Source: Sinorhizobium meliloti (GTDB taxonomy: Bacteria; Pseudomonadota; Alphaproteobacteria; Rhizobiales; Rhizobiaceae). Taken from it: a stretch of DNA of 64,000 nucleotides. Below the pieces are notes generated by a model. It had not been told where the DNA came from. It ran no database searches and saw nothing but the letters and a program-made list of their open reading frames with translations. This document shows, one piece after another, positions 42,882 through 50,764 of the stretch. The stretch is from positions 806,001-870,000 of the forward strand of contig NZ_CP141213.1 of assembly GCF_035610345.1 (NCBI RefSeq), written 5' to 3'. How positions within the stretch are numbered: the first letter of the stretch is position 1; the number at the start of each line of letters is the position of its first letter. The position numbers were made by a program, and so were the translations under genes.

Positions 42882-43673
42882 ATGGAGATGGCAGTCGAGG
42901 AGATCGCCGACGCCGGTTGCCTCCACGTAGAACCAGCCTTCATCAAGGGCTACGTCGATTTCGATGAAACAGCGTTCTCGCCTTCGGCGGCCGCGCGCCT
43001 CAGCAACCTTGCGGTTGCCAGAGGGGTGCGCATCCACGCGGCCTCGGCACATCTGGACCTATCGGAGCCGGATGCTGCGGCGGCCCTGATCCGGCGGCTC
43101 GATTTCGCCGCCGATCTCGGTGCTTCATTCCTGATCACCAATTCCGGACCGGCAGGCAAGCGCGATGCCATCAGAGCGACGGTAGAGGCAGTGATCCCCC
43201 AACTGGAGGCAAGCGGCCTCACCCTCGCTCTCGAGAACCCGGGACACGGAAGCGGCAATCTCACGGGTATCGTCTCTGATGCGGCCATTTTCCTGGGCGA
43301 AATCGGGTCACCGCGCGTCCGTCTCAATCATGACACGGGAAATGTCTTCACCTACAGCAGCGAAGCACGCCAGCCTGCGGAGGATCTCGCCGCGGCGCCG
43401 AATTTGGTGGCGCATGTTCATCTGAAGGACGTGAAGTCTACGAATGAGGGCTGGGTGTTTTGCGCACTCGGCGATGGCGACGTTGATCTTGCGAACTACT
43501 GGTCGGCGATGCCCGTAGGTCTCCCCGTCACCATCGAGCTCCCACTTCGCCTTGGCCGGCCACGGCGAGCTGATCCGCAGAGGTATCCAAGGCCGCTGGA
43601 CCTTGCCACGATACGAAGAGAGCTGACAGCCTCACTTCGGTATATAGGCACCCTTGAGGCTGTTCCGGACTGA
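42882..43673 (+). CDS. Xylose-isomerase-like TIM-barrel protein
   Basis: A protein of at least 263 residues with the sugar-phosphate isomerase/epimerase TIM barrel. Metal-binding residues lie in LALENPGHGSG, RLNHDTGNVF, VAHVHLKDVK and VTIELPLRLG. The first ATG in frame is at 42882. However, 19 codons upstream of it read SNSRIVSVSTALFDGYP, which looks like the missing first beta strand, and the only possible initiators there are CTG codons at 42819 and 42825 next to AAGGGGG. The real start may therefore be non-AUG. It is the last gene of the RuBisCO-like operon. A sugar-acid isomerase or decarboxylase role is possible; I cannot fix the reaction. Confidence 0.75.
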   Translation: MEMAVEEIADAGCLHVEPAFIKGYVDFDETAFSPSAAARLSNLAVARGVRIHAASAHLDLSEPDAAAALIRRLDFAADLGASFLITNSGPAGKRDAIRATVEAVIPQLEASGLTLALENPGHGSGNLTGIVSDAAIFLGEIGSPRVRLNHDTGNVFTYSSEARQPAEDLAAAPNLVAHVHLKDVKSTNEGWVFCALGDGDVDLANYWSAMPVGLPVTIELPLRLGRPRRADPQRYPRPLDLATIRRELTASLRYIGTLEAVPD

Positions 43674-43816
43674 TTGGCGGACGTTTTATCTGTTGTGCCT
43701 GGCTCGTCGCTGCGTTCAAAGCTCACCTTGGCCGTTGAAGTGGTGGCTGAGAATGGTTTTCTTCAAAATCGTATGCCGATCATCCTTGATCCGTCAGTGA
43801 TGCCGGGACTGAACAT

Positions 43817-44590
43817 CTAATCCCGCAGCGACACCCATACCGGCGCGTGGTCGCTCGCTCCTTCAAGCGCACGGATCTCCCGGTCGATGCCGGCGCCGGT
43901 CAGGCGGCGCCGGAGCTTGCGGCTCAAGAGAATGTGGTCGAGGCGAAGGCCGGCGTCGCGCTGCCAGCGGTTGCGGCGGTAGTCCCAGAAAGTGAAGAGC
44001 TGATCTTTCGGGTGGATCTTGCGCAGCGCGTCGAGCCAGCCCTGATCGATAAGGCTCCGGAAGGCTGCGCGGCTTTCCGGCTGGACGAGGGCGTTGTCGT
44101 CATAGGAGCGGGTCGGATAGATGTCGCGCGGTTCCGGAACGATGTTGTAGTCGCCGGCGAACACCACCGGCACCCCCGTCTCGAGCAGCGCGGCGGCGTG
44201 CTGGTTGAAGCGCAAGTGCCAGGCGAGCTTGTAGTCGAATTTCGGCCCGGGCTGCGGATTTCCGTTGGGCGCATAGAGCGACGCGATGAGGATGCCGTTC
44301 ACCGCCGCCTCGATGTAGCGGCTCTGCGTATCCGAGGGGTCCCCGGGCAATCCGGTTCGCGTGAGCACCGGCTCGCAACCGCGGGCGAGAATGGCGACAC
44401 CGTTCCAGGCGGCTTGGCCCCGCCAGACGGCGCCGTAGCCGGCTTCTTCGATCGCGGCCTTCGGAAACTGTCCGTCCGTCGCCTTGAGCTCCTGCAGGCA
44501 GACCACGTCCGGCTCGGCCGCAGCGAGCCAGGTCAAGAGGATGTCGAGCCGCTTGTTCACCCCGTTGATGTTGAAGGTCGCGATCTTCAT
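43817..44590 (-). CDS. xth: Exodeoxyribonuclease III / AP endonuclease
   Basis: A 257-residue nuclease of the exonuclease III family. It cuts DNA 5' to abasic sites and trims 3' ends during repair. Active-site residues are visible in MKIATFNINGVNKRL, CLQELKATDGQFP (metal-binding Glu), YAPNGNP, FAGDYNIVPEPRD (Asp, Asn) and GASDHAPVW (catalytic Asp-His). The ATG at 44588-44590 precedes the conserved KIATFNINGV; a frame to 44629 is longer but lacks homology. It lies seven bases from the hydrolase gene and ends the repair operon with ligD and ku, which is a sensible source of processed 3' ends for end joining. Confidence 0.92.
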   Translation of the reverse strand: MKIATFNINGVNKRLDILLTWLAAAEPDVVCLQELKATDGQFPKAAIEEAGYGAVWRGQAAWNGVAILARGCEPVLTRTGLPGDPSDTQSRYIEAAVNGILIASLYAPNGNPQPGPKFDYKLAWHLRFNQHAAALLETGVPVVFAGDYNIVPEPRDIYPTRSYDDNALVQPESRAAFRSLIDQGWLDALRKIHPKDQLFTFWDYRRNRWQRDAGLRLDHILLSRKLRRRLTGAGIDREIRALEGASDHAPVWVSLRD

Positions 44591-44597
44591 GAGGAGC

Positions 44598-45239
44598 TCA
44601 AGGGGCGAGGCGATCCGCCCATCTCGCAACCGCCTCGGCCAGCGTCTTCAGGTGATCCGCGGTCGAGAAGCCCGAGACCTTCTTGCGTGGCTTCAGGTCG
44701 TGGTCGCCGTCCTCCAGCCAGAGAAGTTCGATCCTGTCGGAGAGCGCGTATCGCGAAACCTCGTCGCGGGTGCCGAATTCGTCGCGGGTCCCTTGGCAGA
44801 TCAGTGCAGGCGTCTTGAGATCGGCGAGATGCCGGGTGCGCAACTGCTCCGGTTTTCCGGGGGGATGGAAGGGATAGCCGAGGCAAAGGAGCCCGGCGAT
44901 CTTCCCTTCGGCATGAAGGTCGTCGGCGACCATGCTGGCGACGCGACCGCCCATGGACTTGCCGCCGATCACGAGAGTGCCTTGGGCGCCGAGTTCGGCA
45001 ATGGCCGCGCGATACTCCGGATTGAGGGTTTCCGCACGCGGCGGGGGCTTGCGTCCGTCGGCAGTGCGCCGCGCTGCCATATAGCCGAACTCGAAGCGGG
45101 CGACGCGAAAGCCCACCCCTGCAAGCGCCAGGGCGGCCGCGGTCATCGAGGTCGAATCCATCGGCGCGCCGGCTCCGTGCGCGAGGAGAATGGTGACGGC
45201 CGCATCGCCCGGCCCATCGAACAGGAATTTTCCGTGCAT
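44598..45239 (-). CDS. Alpha/beta-fold family hydrolase, YdeN/KAN-type
   Basis: A 213-residue hydrolase. The oxyanion-hole region is ILLAHGAGAPMDS, the nucleophile elbow GGKSMGGRVASM holds the catalytic Ser, and ICQGTRDEFG and DGDHDL provide Asp and His. It resembles small dienelactone-hydrolase-like proteins of the KAN-type family. The start lies one base after the TPR gene stop, and xth follows by seven bases, so it is embedded in the repair operon. No function in DNA repair is known to me; it may simply be carried along. Confidence 0.82.
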   Translation of the reverse strand: MHGKFLFDGPGDAAVTILLAHGAGAPMDSTSMTAAALALAGVGFRVARFEFGYMAARRTADGRKPPPRAETLNPEYRAAIAELGAQGTLVIGGKSMGGRVASMVADDLHAEGKIAGLLCLGYPFHPPGKPEQLRTRHLADLKTPALICQGTRDEFGTRDEVSRYALSDRIELLWLEDGDHDLKPRKKVSGFSTADHLKTLAEAVARWADRLAP

Positions 45240-45240
45240 G

Positions 45241-46326
45241 TCAGCCAGCCGTTCTGGAGAGGAGATGCAGGTTCACGAACTGCACGCCGCGTTCTGCGGC
45301 GCGTGCCCATTCGGAATGCTGATCGAGCTCGAGGTAACGCGTCCACCAGCGGCGGGCCTCAGCGAGATTGCCGGCATCGAACTCCAGCTTCGCCAGATTG
45401 AAGATGGCATCGGCGTAATCGCCATCGATTTCGATCGCTCTCCTCAGATGCCGCCTGGCCGTGTCCGTGCGGCCGCGTTCGCCCATCAGCCCGGCCAGGT
45501 TGAACCAGGCCTCGACGAAGCAAGGATCGAGCTTGATGGCGCGGACATAGTCCTGGGCCGCTTCGGCCTCCCGCCCCGCGGCCCTGAGGCAGTTGGCTCG
45601 GTTGAAGGCTGCAACCTCGTCGGTGCGGTCGATGCCGAGATAGCGCTGGTAGAACGCGGCCGCCTGGTCGTATTCCCCCGCTTCTTCGGCCGCTTCGGCC
45701 TGAGCGAACAGATCTTCGAGCGCCTCCTCGTCGGGAGAGCCGATGTCGAGCAGCAATTGACCGTCGAGCTCGCTCAGGCCTTCGGCGCGTCGCGCATAGA
45801 TCGCATCCTTGCGTTCATGGTGCAGCGAGAGCGCCGTGAGGGAGGCAACGTTTCCGGAGCGGTGGACCGAGCGCGCGATCGCGCTCCAGCCGGCGCCGCT
45901 AGCCATCAGGCCGGCATATTTTCTGGCGAGGATCAGATCGCGGAAGGAATAGGGCTCGCCGTCATGCTCGAAAGCGTCGAACAATGACAGAAGATCGAGG
46001 TAGCGCGGGGAGATGCCGGACTGGTCGACGAGCGATTGCCGCGTCAGCGCCGATGTTTCCGGGGCGCTCGCAAGTCCGAGCAGGCGGAGGAAGCCGTTCT
46101 CGCTGAGCACGCACCGACGCTGCCCGCTTTCGCTGTCGAAGCGGGCCTCGATCTCCGCTTCGGACGCCTTTGCGAGCAGCCCGCGCCCGAAGACCACGAA
46201 CTTCGTCTGCCTGTTGACACCGCGCCTGAGGTGTCCGCCCTGGCGCTCGACCTCGCGCGCCGCCAGCCGCCGCGGAAAGGCGGCGAGCGCGCCCACGATA
46301 CCGAATGTCCTACCGGCAACCGCCAT
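45241..46326 (-). CDS. BRCT-like plus HTH plus TPR protein in the Ku/LigD operon
   Basis: A 361-residue protein. Residues 5-90 resemble a BRCT domain: GRTFGIVGALAAFPRRLAAREVERQGGHL, QTKFVVFGRG and LSENGFLRLLGL correspond to the phosphate-binding strand, the GG turn and the terminal SExxFLxLL helix. Residues 95-165 resemble a MerR-type helix-turn-helix (YSFRDLILARKYAGL). The C-terminal 170 residues are TPR repeats (AVAAFNRANCL, FVEAWFNLAGL, YADAIFNLAKLEF). Its ATG overlaps the ku stop by one base (TGATG). The layout suggests a scaffold for DNA-end repair; this is inference. Confidence 0.75.
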   Translation of the reverse strand: MAVAGRTFGIVGALAAFPRRLAAREVERQGGHLRRGVNRQTKFVVFGRGLLAKASEAEIEARFDSESGQRRCVLSENGFLRLLGLASAPETSALTRQSLVDQSGISPRYLDLLSLFDAFEHDGEPYSFRDLILARKYAGLMASGAGWSAIARSVHRSGNVASLTALSLHHERKDAIYARRAEGLSELDGQLLLDIGSPDEEALEDLFAQAEAAEEAGEYDQAAAFYQRYLGIDRTDEVAAFNRANCLRAAGREAEAAQDYVRAIKLDPCFVEAWFNLAGLMGERGRTDTARRHLRRAIEIDGDYADAIFNLAKLEFDAGNLAEARRWWTRYLELDQHSEWARAAERGVQFVNLHLLSRTAG

Positions 46327-47210
46327 CAGGCTTTCTTCTTGGCCGCGGGTTTTGCCGTCACGCGTTTCGCCGCCGCGGCTTTGGCAGCGGGCTCCTTTGC
46401 TGCGGGCTCCGCCTTGGGCTTGCTCCTGGCCGGCGGTTTGGCCTGCGAAAGGCTCGCCTTGAGGGCATCCATGAGATTGACGACGTTGCCGCGTTCGGGC
46501 GCCTGCGCGATGATCGGCTTGTGACCCTTGAGCTTCTCGCGGATCATCTGCATCAGCGCGACCTCGTAGCGGTCTTCGTACTGCTTCGGATCGAAGGTCG
46601 TCGTCTTCTGCTCGATGAGCGCTTCGGCAAGCTGCAGCATCTCGGGATCCGGTTTGCCCACCGGAATGTTGCCGAAATAATCCGCCGTGCCGCGCACCTC
46701 GTTGGGATTGCGCAAGGTGCAGACGAACATTCCGGTCTCGCGCGGACCGATGGTCACTACCCTTTCGCGGCTGGACAGCACGAGGCGGGCGATCGCGAGC
46801 TTCCCGCTTCGGCGCAGAGCTTCACGCAGGACGACGAAGGTTTCCTCGGCCATGGCCCCGTCCGGCGCCAGATAATAAGGGGCGTCCTGGTAGATGACGT
46901 CGACAGAATCGGCATCAACGAAAGCCTCGATGTTCATGGTGTGATTGGATTCGATCCGGACGCTTTCCAGATCCGAGTCTTCGATGATGATGTATTTCTT
47001 GTCTTCGTATTCGTAGCCCTTCACGAGGTCCGAACGCTCGACGAGGCCGAGCTCCGGATCGACGGGCTTCATGTTGATCCGGTTATGGGTGTCCTTGTGA
47101 AGCTGATTGAAGGAAATGCGCTCGCTTGCGCTGGTGGCGGGGTAAAGCCTCACCGGACAGCTCACGAGACTCAGTCTGATATAGCCCTTCCAACTTGCCC
47201 TGGGTGCCAT
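46326..47210 (-). CDS. ku: Non-homologous end joining protein Ku
   Basis: A 294-residue bacterial Ku. The core begins WKGYIRLSLVSCPVRLYPATS and includes NRINMKPVDPELG, VDVIYQDAPYYLAPDG and FGNIPVGKPDPEMLQLAEALIE. It forms a homodimer ring on broken DNA ends and recruits LigD. The C-terminal 45 residues are a Lys/Ala/Pro-rich tail (AKAAAAKRVTAKPAAKKKA) that is expected to bind DNA or LigD. The ATG follows GGAGACAACC. It lies 90 bases after ligD, and a BRCT/TPR protein overlaps its stop. Rhizobia often have several Ku copies, so this may be one of a set. Confidence 0.93.
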   Translation of the reverse strand: MAPRASWKGYIRLSLVSCPVRLYPATSASERISFNQLHKDTHNRINMKPVDPELGLVERSDLVKGYEYEDKKYIIIEDSDLESVRIESNHTMNIEAFVDADSVDVIYQDAPYYLAPDGAMAEETFVVLREALRRSGKLAIARLVLSSRERVVTIGPRETGMFVCTLRNPNEVRGTADYFGNIPVGKPDPEMLQLAEALIEQKTTTFDPKQYEDRYEVALMQMIREKLKGHKPIIAQAPERGNVVNLMDALKASLSQAKPPARSKPKAEPAAKEPAAKAAAAKRVTAKPAAKKKA

Positions 47211-47300
47211 GGTTGTCTCCTACGCGGCACTACGATCACATCTGCCAGAGCGGGATGAGGAAAATGCATGCGGTCTCCGCCTGCATCCCGCGCTCAACGA

Positions 47301-49757
47301 CTACAGTATAGACAGATCCCTCGCGAAGTCGTCGATATCGACCCAGGGATCGCCGGACGTGGCCAGAAGGCCCGGCAGCGAAGAATAGTTCAAATCCGCC
47401 GGAGCGTCGATAGTCTCCAGGTCCGCCCAGCTGAGCGGGGTCGAAGCGGGCAGATTGGTGCGGGCGCGCAGCGAATAGGGGGCCGCCCAGGTATGGCTGC
47501 GGGCGTTGCGATGGAAGTCGATGAAAATGCGCCTTACGCGGTTGTCCTTGCCCATGGTGGTGGTGAAGGTGTCCGGAGCGGTGGCCGCGAGACGGGTCGC
47601 GAGCGCGCTCGCCGCCTGATGGAATTTTTTCCAGTCGAGCTTCGGCACGACCGGTACGACGACGTGCACTCCCCTGCCGCCCGATGTCTTTACGAAGGGC
47701 ACGAGGGCAAGCGCCTCGAGTTCGGCCTTGATGTGGATCGCGGCCTCGACCACTTCGCGCCAGGCGATGCCCTCGCCGGGATCGAGATCGAAGACGATGC
47801 GATCCGGCTTGCCGAGCAGCTTGCGTGTCGTTCCCCAGTTGTGGAATTCGACGACGCCGAACTGCGCCAGCGCCAGGTATCCTCTCGCGTCCTCGACCGA
47901 CAGGTATGTTTTCGCCTCGCCTTCCGAGTTGGTTGCCTGGAACGTCGCGACCGAAGGCGGCATGCCGGTAAAGGGATGCCGCTGGAAGAAGCAATCCTGC
48001 GTCCGGCCGGTAGGGCAGCGTACCAGCGAAACGGGACGGCCGAGAATATGCGGCAGCATGAAATCGCCGATCATCGCGTAGTAGACGGCGAGGTCGAGCT
48101 TGGTCGGGCCGGACTTGCCGAAGAGCCGACGGGTCGGGTTGGTGATCGATATGCCTGCGAGGTCCGCGTCCGAGATCAGGCGCTTTCTCGACATGGAAAC
48201 CGGCGTCGACAGCTCGACGTCGCGCAGCCCCTTGAAGACGGCGTGCCGCAGGACGTTGCCGGTTGTCCGGTTGCCATAGTGGATATGCGCCCGGAGCAAG
48301 GGCCGCACCCAGATGATCTCCCGGGGCGCTCCTTCGAGCGTTGCGGCGCCGGCCCGCAAGGGCTCGAGCCGCACCAGCAACTCCCTCAGCATCTGCGCGT
48401 CGAAGCCGGTTCCGACCTTGCCGCGATATTCCAGCTCGCCGTCGGCCCACTCTCCGAGGGCAAGCGACGCAATGCCCTCGGCCGCCTCCGAAACGGTGTA
48501 GCCGACGATCACGAAATCCTCCGCCTTCAGCGCCTTCGTCTTGGTCCAGGTCTTCGACCGGCCGCTTCGGTAGGGGGCGGAGATGCGTTTGGAGACGATC
48601 CCTTCCAGACCCATCTCGGAGGCCCGGTCGTAAAGCGCGCGCCCTTCGCCCACCACATGATCGCTGAACTGGATCGCCGAGCGGCTTGGGATCTGCCCTG
48701 CAAGCAATTTCTTCAGCAGTGCCTTGCGCTTTTCGAGCGGGACGTCGAAAAGATTCCAGCCGTTGAGATGCAGGAGGTCGAAGGCGTAGAAGACGAGGCT
48801 GTTGCCGGCGCCGGTGGAAAGCGCATCCTGCAGCAGCGCGAAGCGGCTGACACCCGTCTCGTCCAGCACGACGATCTCGCCGTCGATGACGGCATCGCGG
48901 CACGGCAGCCGCCGGAAAGCCTCCGGCAGGTCTCCGTAGCGCTTCGTCCAGTCGAGCCCGCCGCGAGTGACGAGGCGCACCTTTCCTTCCGCAATGTGGG
49001 CCATGGTGCGATAGCCGTCGAACTTGATCTCGTGCAGCCAGAGCTCGGGCTTTTTCGCGTTCTTTTCGGCTTCCGGGGGGAGAATCGTCTGTGTTGCGAG
49101 TTGAGGTTCGATGCGTTCGGGTGGTGCGCCCTTGGCCGCACCGGCCAGCGCGCCGGGATTGAGCTTGACCGGCTTTGGCGGTGCCTTCGGCTTCTCCACC
49201 AGTTCCTCGATCCGGCGGCCGGATTTGACACTTTCCGGCCGGGCGGCAAGGATGTCGATCGAAGTGTCGGCGGCCGGATCGCGCTCCTTGAAAAGGAGCC
49301 AGTTGCGCTGATCCTCTTCGCCCGGTCGAGGCTTCAGACGGGCCAGCATCCACCCGCCGTTGAGCTTCTCCCCTGCCAGGCGGAACTTGAAGGCGCCCTT
49401 GCGCAGGTCGTCTTCGACATCGCCCATCGGCGCCCAGACGCCCTTGTCCCAGACGATCATCGGACCGCCGCCATATTCGCCTTCGGGGATCACGCCCTCG
49501 AAGTCGATATAGTCGAGGGGATGGTCCTCCGTCTCCACCGCCAGCCGCTTGTCGGCCGGGTTTAGCGACGGACCCTTCGGCACCGCCCAGCTTTTCAGCA
49601 CGCCGTCGACCTCGAGCCGCAAATCGTAGTGGTCGGCGGTCGCATGGTGCTTGTGCACGACAAATCGGTTGCCGCCGCCGGTCAGATTTCCGACCGGCTC
49701 CGGCGTCTTCGAAAAATTCCGCTTCTTGCGGTAGGCCTCCAGCTTCGGCGTCGCCAT
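47301..49757 (-). CDS. ligD: Multifunctional ATP-dependent DNA ligase D
   Basis: An 818-residue enzyme with three domains. Residues 1-180 are the 3'-phosphoesterase (VVHKHHATADHYDLRLE with its His/Asp ligands). Residues 215-520 are the ligase, with the adenylated Lys in LHEIKFDGYRTM and EGIVSKR and RSKTWTKTKAL motifs. Residues 535-818 are the primase-polymerase (TKLDLAVYYAMIG, FDLDPGEGIAW with catalytic Asp pair, FVKTSGGRGVHVVVP, and RSHTWAAPYSLRAR). The order is PE-Lig-Pol, as in Agrobacterium-type enzymes. With Ku it seals double-strand breaks. It starts the repair operon; a cupin gene 37 bases upstream could share the transcript. Confidence 0.94.
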   Translation of the reverse strand: MATPKLEAYRKKRNFSKTPEPVGNLTGGGNRFVVHKHHATADHYDLRLEVDGVLKSWAVPKGPSLNPADKRLAVETEDHPLDYIDFEGVIPEGEYGGGPMIVWDKGVWAPMGDVEDDLRKGAFKFRLAGEKLNGGWMLARLKPRPGEEDQRNWLLFKERDPAADTSIDILAARPESVKSGRRIEELVEKPKAPPKPVKLNPGALAGAAKGAPPERIEPQLATQTILPPEAEKNAKKPELWLHEIKFDGYRTMAHIAEGKVRLVTRGGLDWTKRYGDLPEAFRRLPCRDAVIDGEIVVLDETGVSRFALLQDALSTGAGNSLVFYAFDLLHLNGWNLFDVPLEKRKALLKKLLAGQIPSRSAIQFSDHVVGEGRALYDRASEMGLEGIVSKRISAPYRSGRSKTWTKTKALKAEDFVIVGYTVSEAAEGIASLALGEWADGELEYRGKVGTGFDAQMLRELLVRLEPLRAGAATLEGAPREIIWVRPLLRAHIHYGNRTTGNVLRHAVFKGLRDVELSTPVSMSRKRLISDADLAGISITNPTRRLFGKSGPTKLDLAVYYAMIGDFMLPHILGRPVSLVRCPTGRTQDCFFQRHPFTGMPPSVATFQATNSEGEAKTYLSVEDARGYLALAQFGVVEFHNWGTTRKLLGKPDRIVFDLDPGEGIAWREVVEAAIHIKAELEALALVPFVKTSGGRGVHVVVPVVPKLDWKKFHQAASALATRLAATAPDTFTTTMGKDNRVRRIFIDFHRNARSHTWAAPYSLRARTNLPASTPLSWADLETIDAPADLNYSSLPGLLATSGDPWVDIDDFARDLSIL

Positions 49758-49794
49758 GCACCCAAGCTATGGCGGATCACGGCGGGCTGCAATA

Positions 49795-50631
49795 TCAGGC
49801 GAGCCTGCCCGGATTGCCGAGCGTCATATGGCGGTTCACGTCCTTGTAGAGCAGATAGCGGAATTTGCCCGGTCCGCCGGCATAGCAGGCCTGCGGGCAG
49901 AAGGCCCTGAGCCACATATAGTCGCCGGCTTCCACCTCCACCCAGTCGTTGTTGAGGCGGTACACGGCCTTACCTTCGAGCACGTAGAGTCCGTGTTCCA
50001 TCACATGGGTTTCCATGAACGGGATGGCGCCGCCGGGCTCGAAGGTCACGATCGTGACATGCATGTCGTGGCGCATGTCGGAAGGATCGACGAAGCGGGT
50101 GGTGGCCCAGCGCCCGTCCGTTTCCGGCATGGGCGAGGGGGGGATGTCGCGCTCGTTGGTGACGAACGGTTCGGGAAGGGGAACCCCGTCGACTTCCTCA
50201 TAGGCCTTGCGGATCCAGTGGAATCGCGTCGGCGCACCGGATTCGTTTCTGAGGCTCCATTTGGTGCCCGGCGGAATGAAGGCATAGCCGCCGGACTGCA
50301 TCAGATGCGTCTCATCTCCGAGCGTCAGATGGAACTCGCCGTCCACCACGAACAACACGGCCTCGGCGCGGGGATCCGTCTCCGGCCGATTGCTGCCGCC
50401 GGAAGGGCCAACTTCCATGATATATTGCGAGAAGGTCTCGGCGAAGCCGGAAAGCGGGCGCGACAGCACCCAGAGCCGTGTATTCGTCCAGAAGGGCAGA
50501 TAGCTCGTCACGATGTCGCGCATGACGCCCTTCGGAATGACCGCATAGGCCTCGGTGAAGATGGCGCGGTCGGAAAGCAGGCTGGTCTGAGGCGGGTGGC
50601 CGCCTTCCGGAAAATAGTAGTTCTTCTGCAT
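49795..50631 (-). CDS. (S)-ureidoglycine aminohydrolase, bicupin
   Basis: A 278-residue protein with two cupin barrels. The N-terminal one has GGYAFIPPGTKWSLRNESG, and the C-terminal one MRHDMHVTIVTFEPGGAIPFMETHVMEHGLYVLEG in short form PFMETHVMEHGLYVLEG, which holds the Mn-binding Glu, His and His. The end YMWLRAFCPQACYAGGPGKFRYLLYKDVNRH fits the UglY family, which converts ureidoglycine to ureidoglycolate and ammonia in allantoin breakdown. ATG at 50629-50631 is chosen; the frame opens earlier but overlaps the LysR promoter. A LysR gene diverges. AllA, the next enzyme, is encoded 7 kb away in the gcl operon. Confidence 0.85.
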   Translation of the reverse strand: MQKNYYFPEGGHPPQTSLLSDRAIFTEAYAVIPKGVMRDIVTSYLPFWTNTRLWVLSRPLSGFAETFSQYIMEVGPSGGSNRPETDPRAEAVLFVVDGEFHLTLGDETHLMQSGGYAFIPPGTKWSLRNESGAPTRFHWIRKAYEEVDGVPLPEPFVTNERDIPPSPMPETDGRWATTRFVDPSDMRHDMHVTIVTFEPGGAIPFMETHVMEHGLYVLEGKAVYRLNNDWVEVEAGDYMWLRAFCPQACYAGGPGKFRYLLYKDVNRHMTLGNPGRLA

Positions 50632-50717
50632 GTGAATCCCATCGAATGCCAAGTGAAACGGGTTCTTCCGCCTCTCTACCAGGACTTTACAGGCTTGATC
50701 CGCGATACGTCCAATAT

Positions 50718-50745
50718 ATTGTTCCACTCGATCCAGAGGAATGAT
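50718..50745. promoter_or_regulatory. Candidate LysR box between the aminohydrolase and lysR genes
   Basis: An inverted repeat, attgttcc - N12 - ggaatgat, has a perfect TTCC/GGAA core. It lies 20 bases upstream of the lysR ATG in the divergent promoter, the usual place for a LysR autoregulatory and activation site. Confidence 0.4.
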
Positions 50746-50764
50746 GTATCGATAGGACTTCGCG

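Noticed and set aside
47268..49565. A 765-codon open frame antisense to ligD
   Set aside because: It is the complement of a well-supported ligase with all motifs. Long antisense frames are expected in GC-rich genes, and its sequence has no recognisable domain.
47236..49761. An 841-codon minus-strand frame in another phase of ligD
   Set aside because: It is a +1 shadow of the ligase frame, very Arg/Gly-rich, with none of the catalytic motifs.
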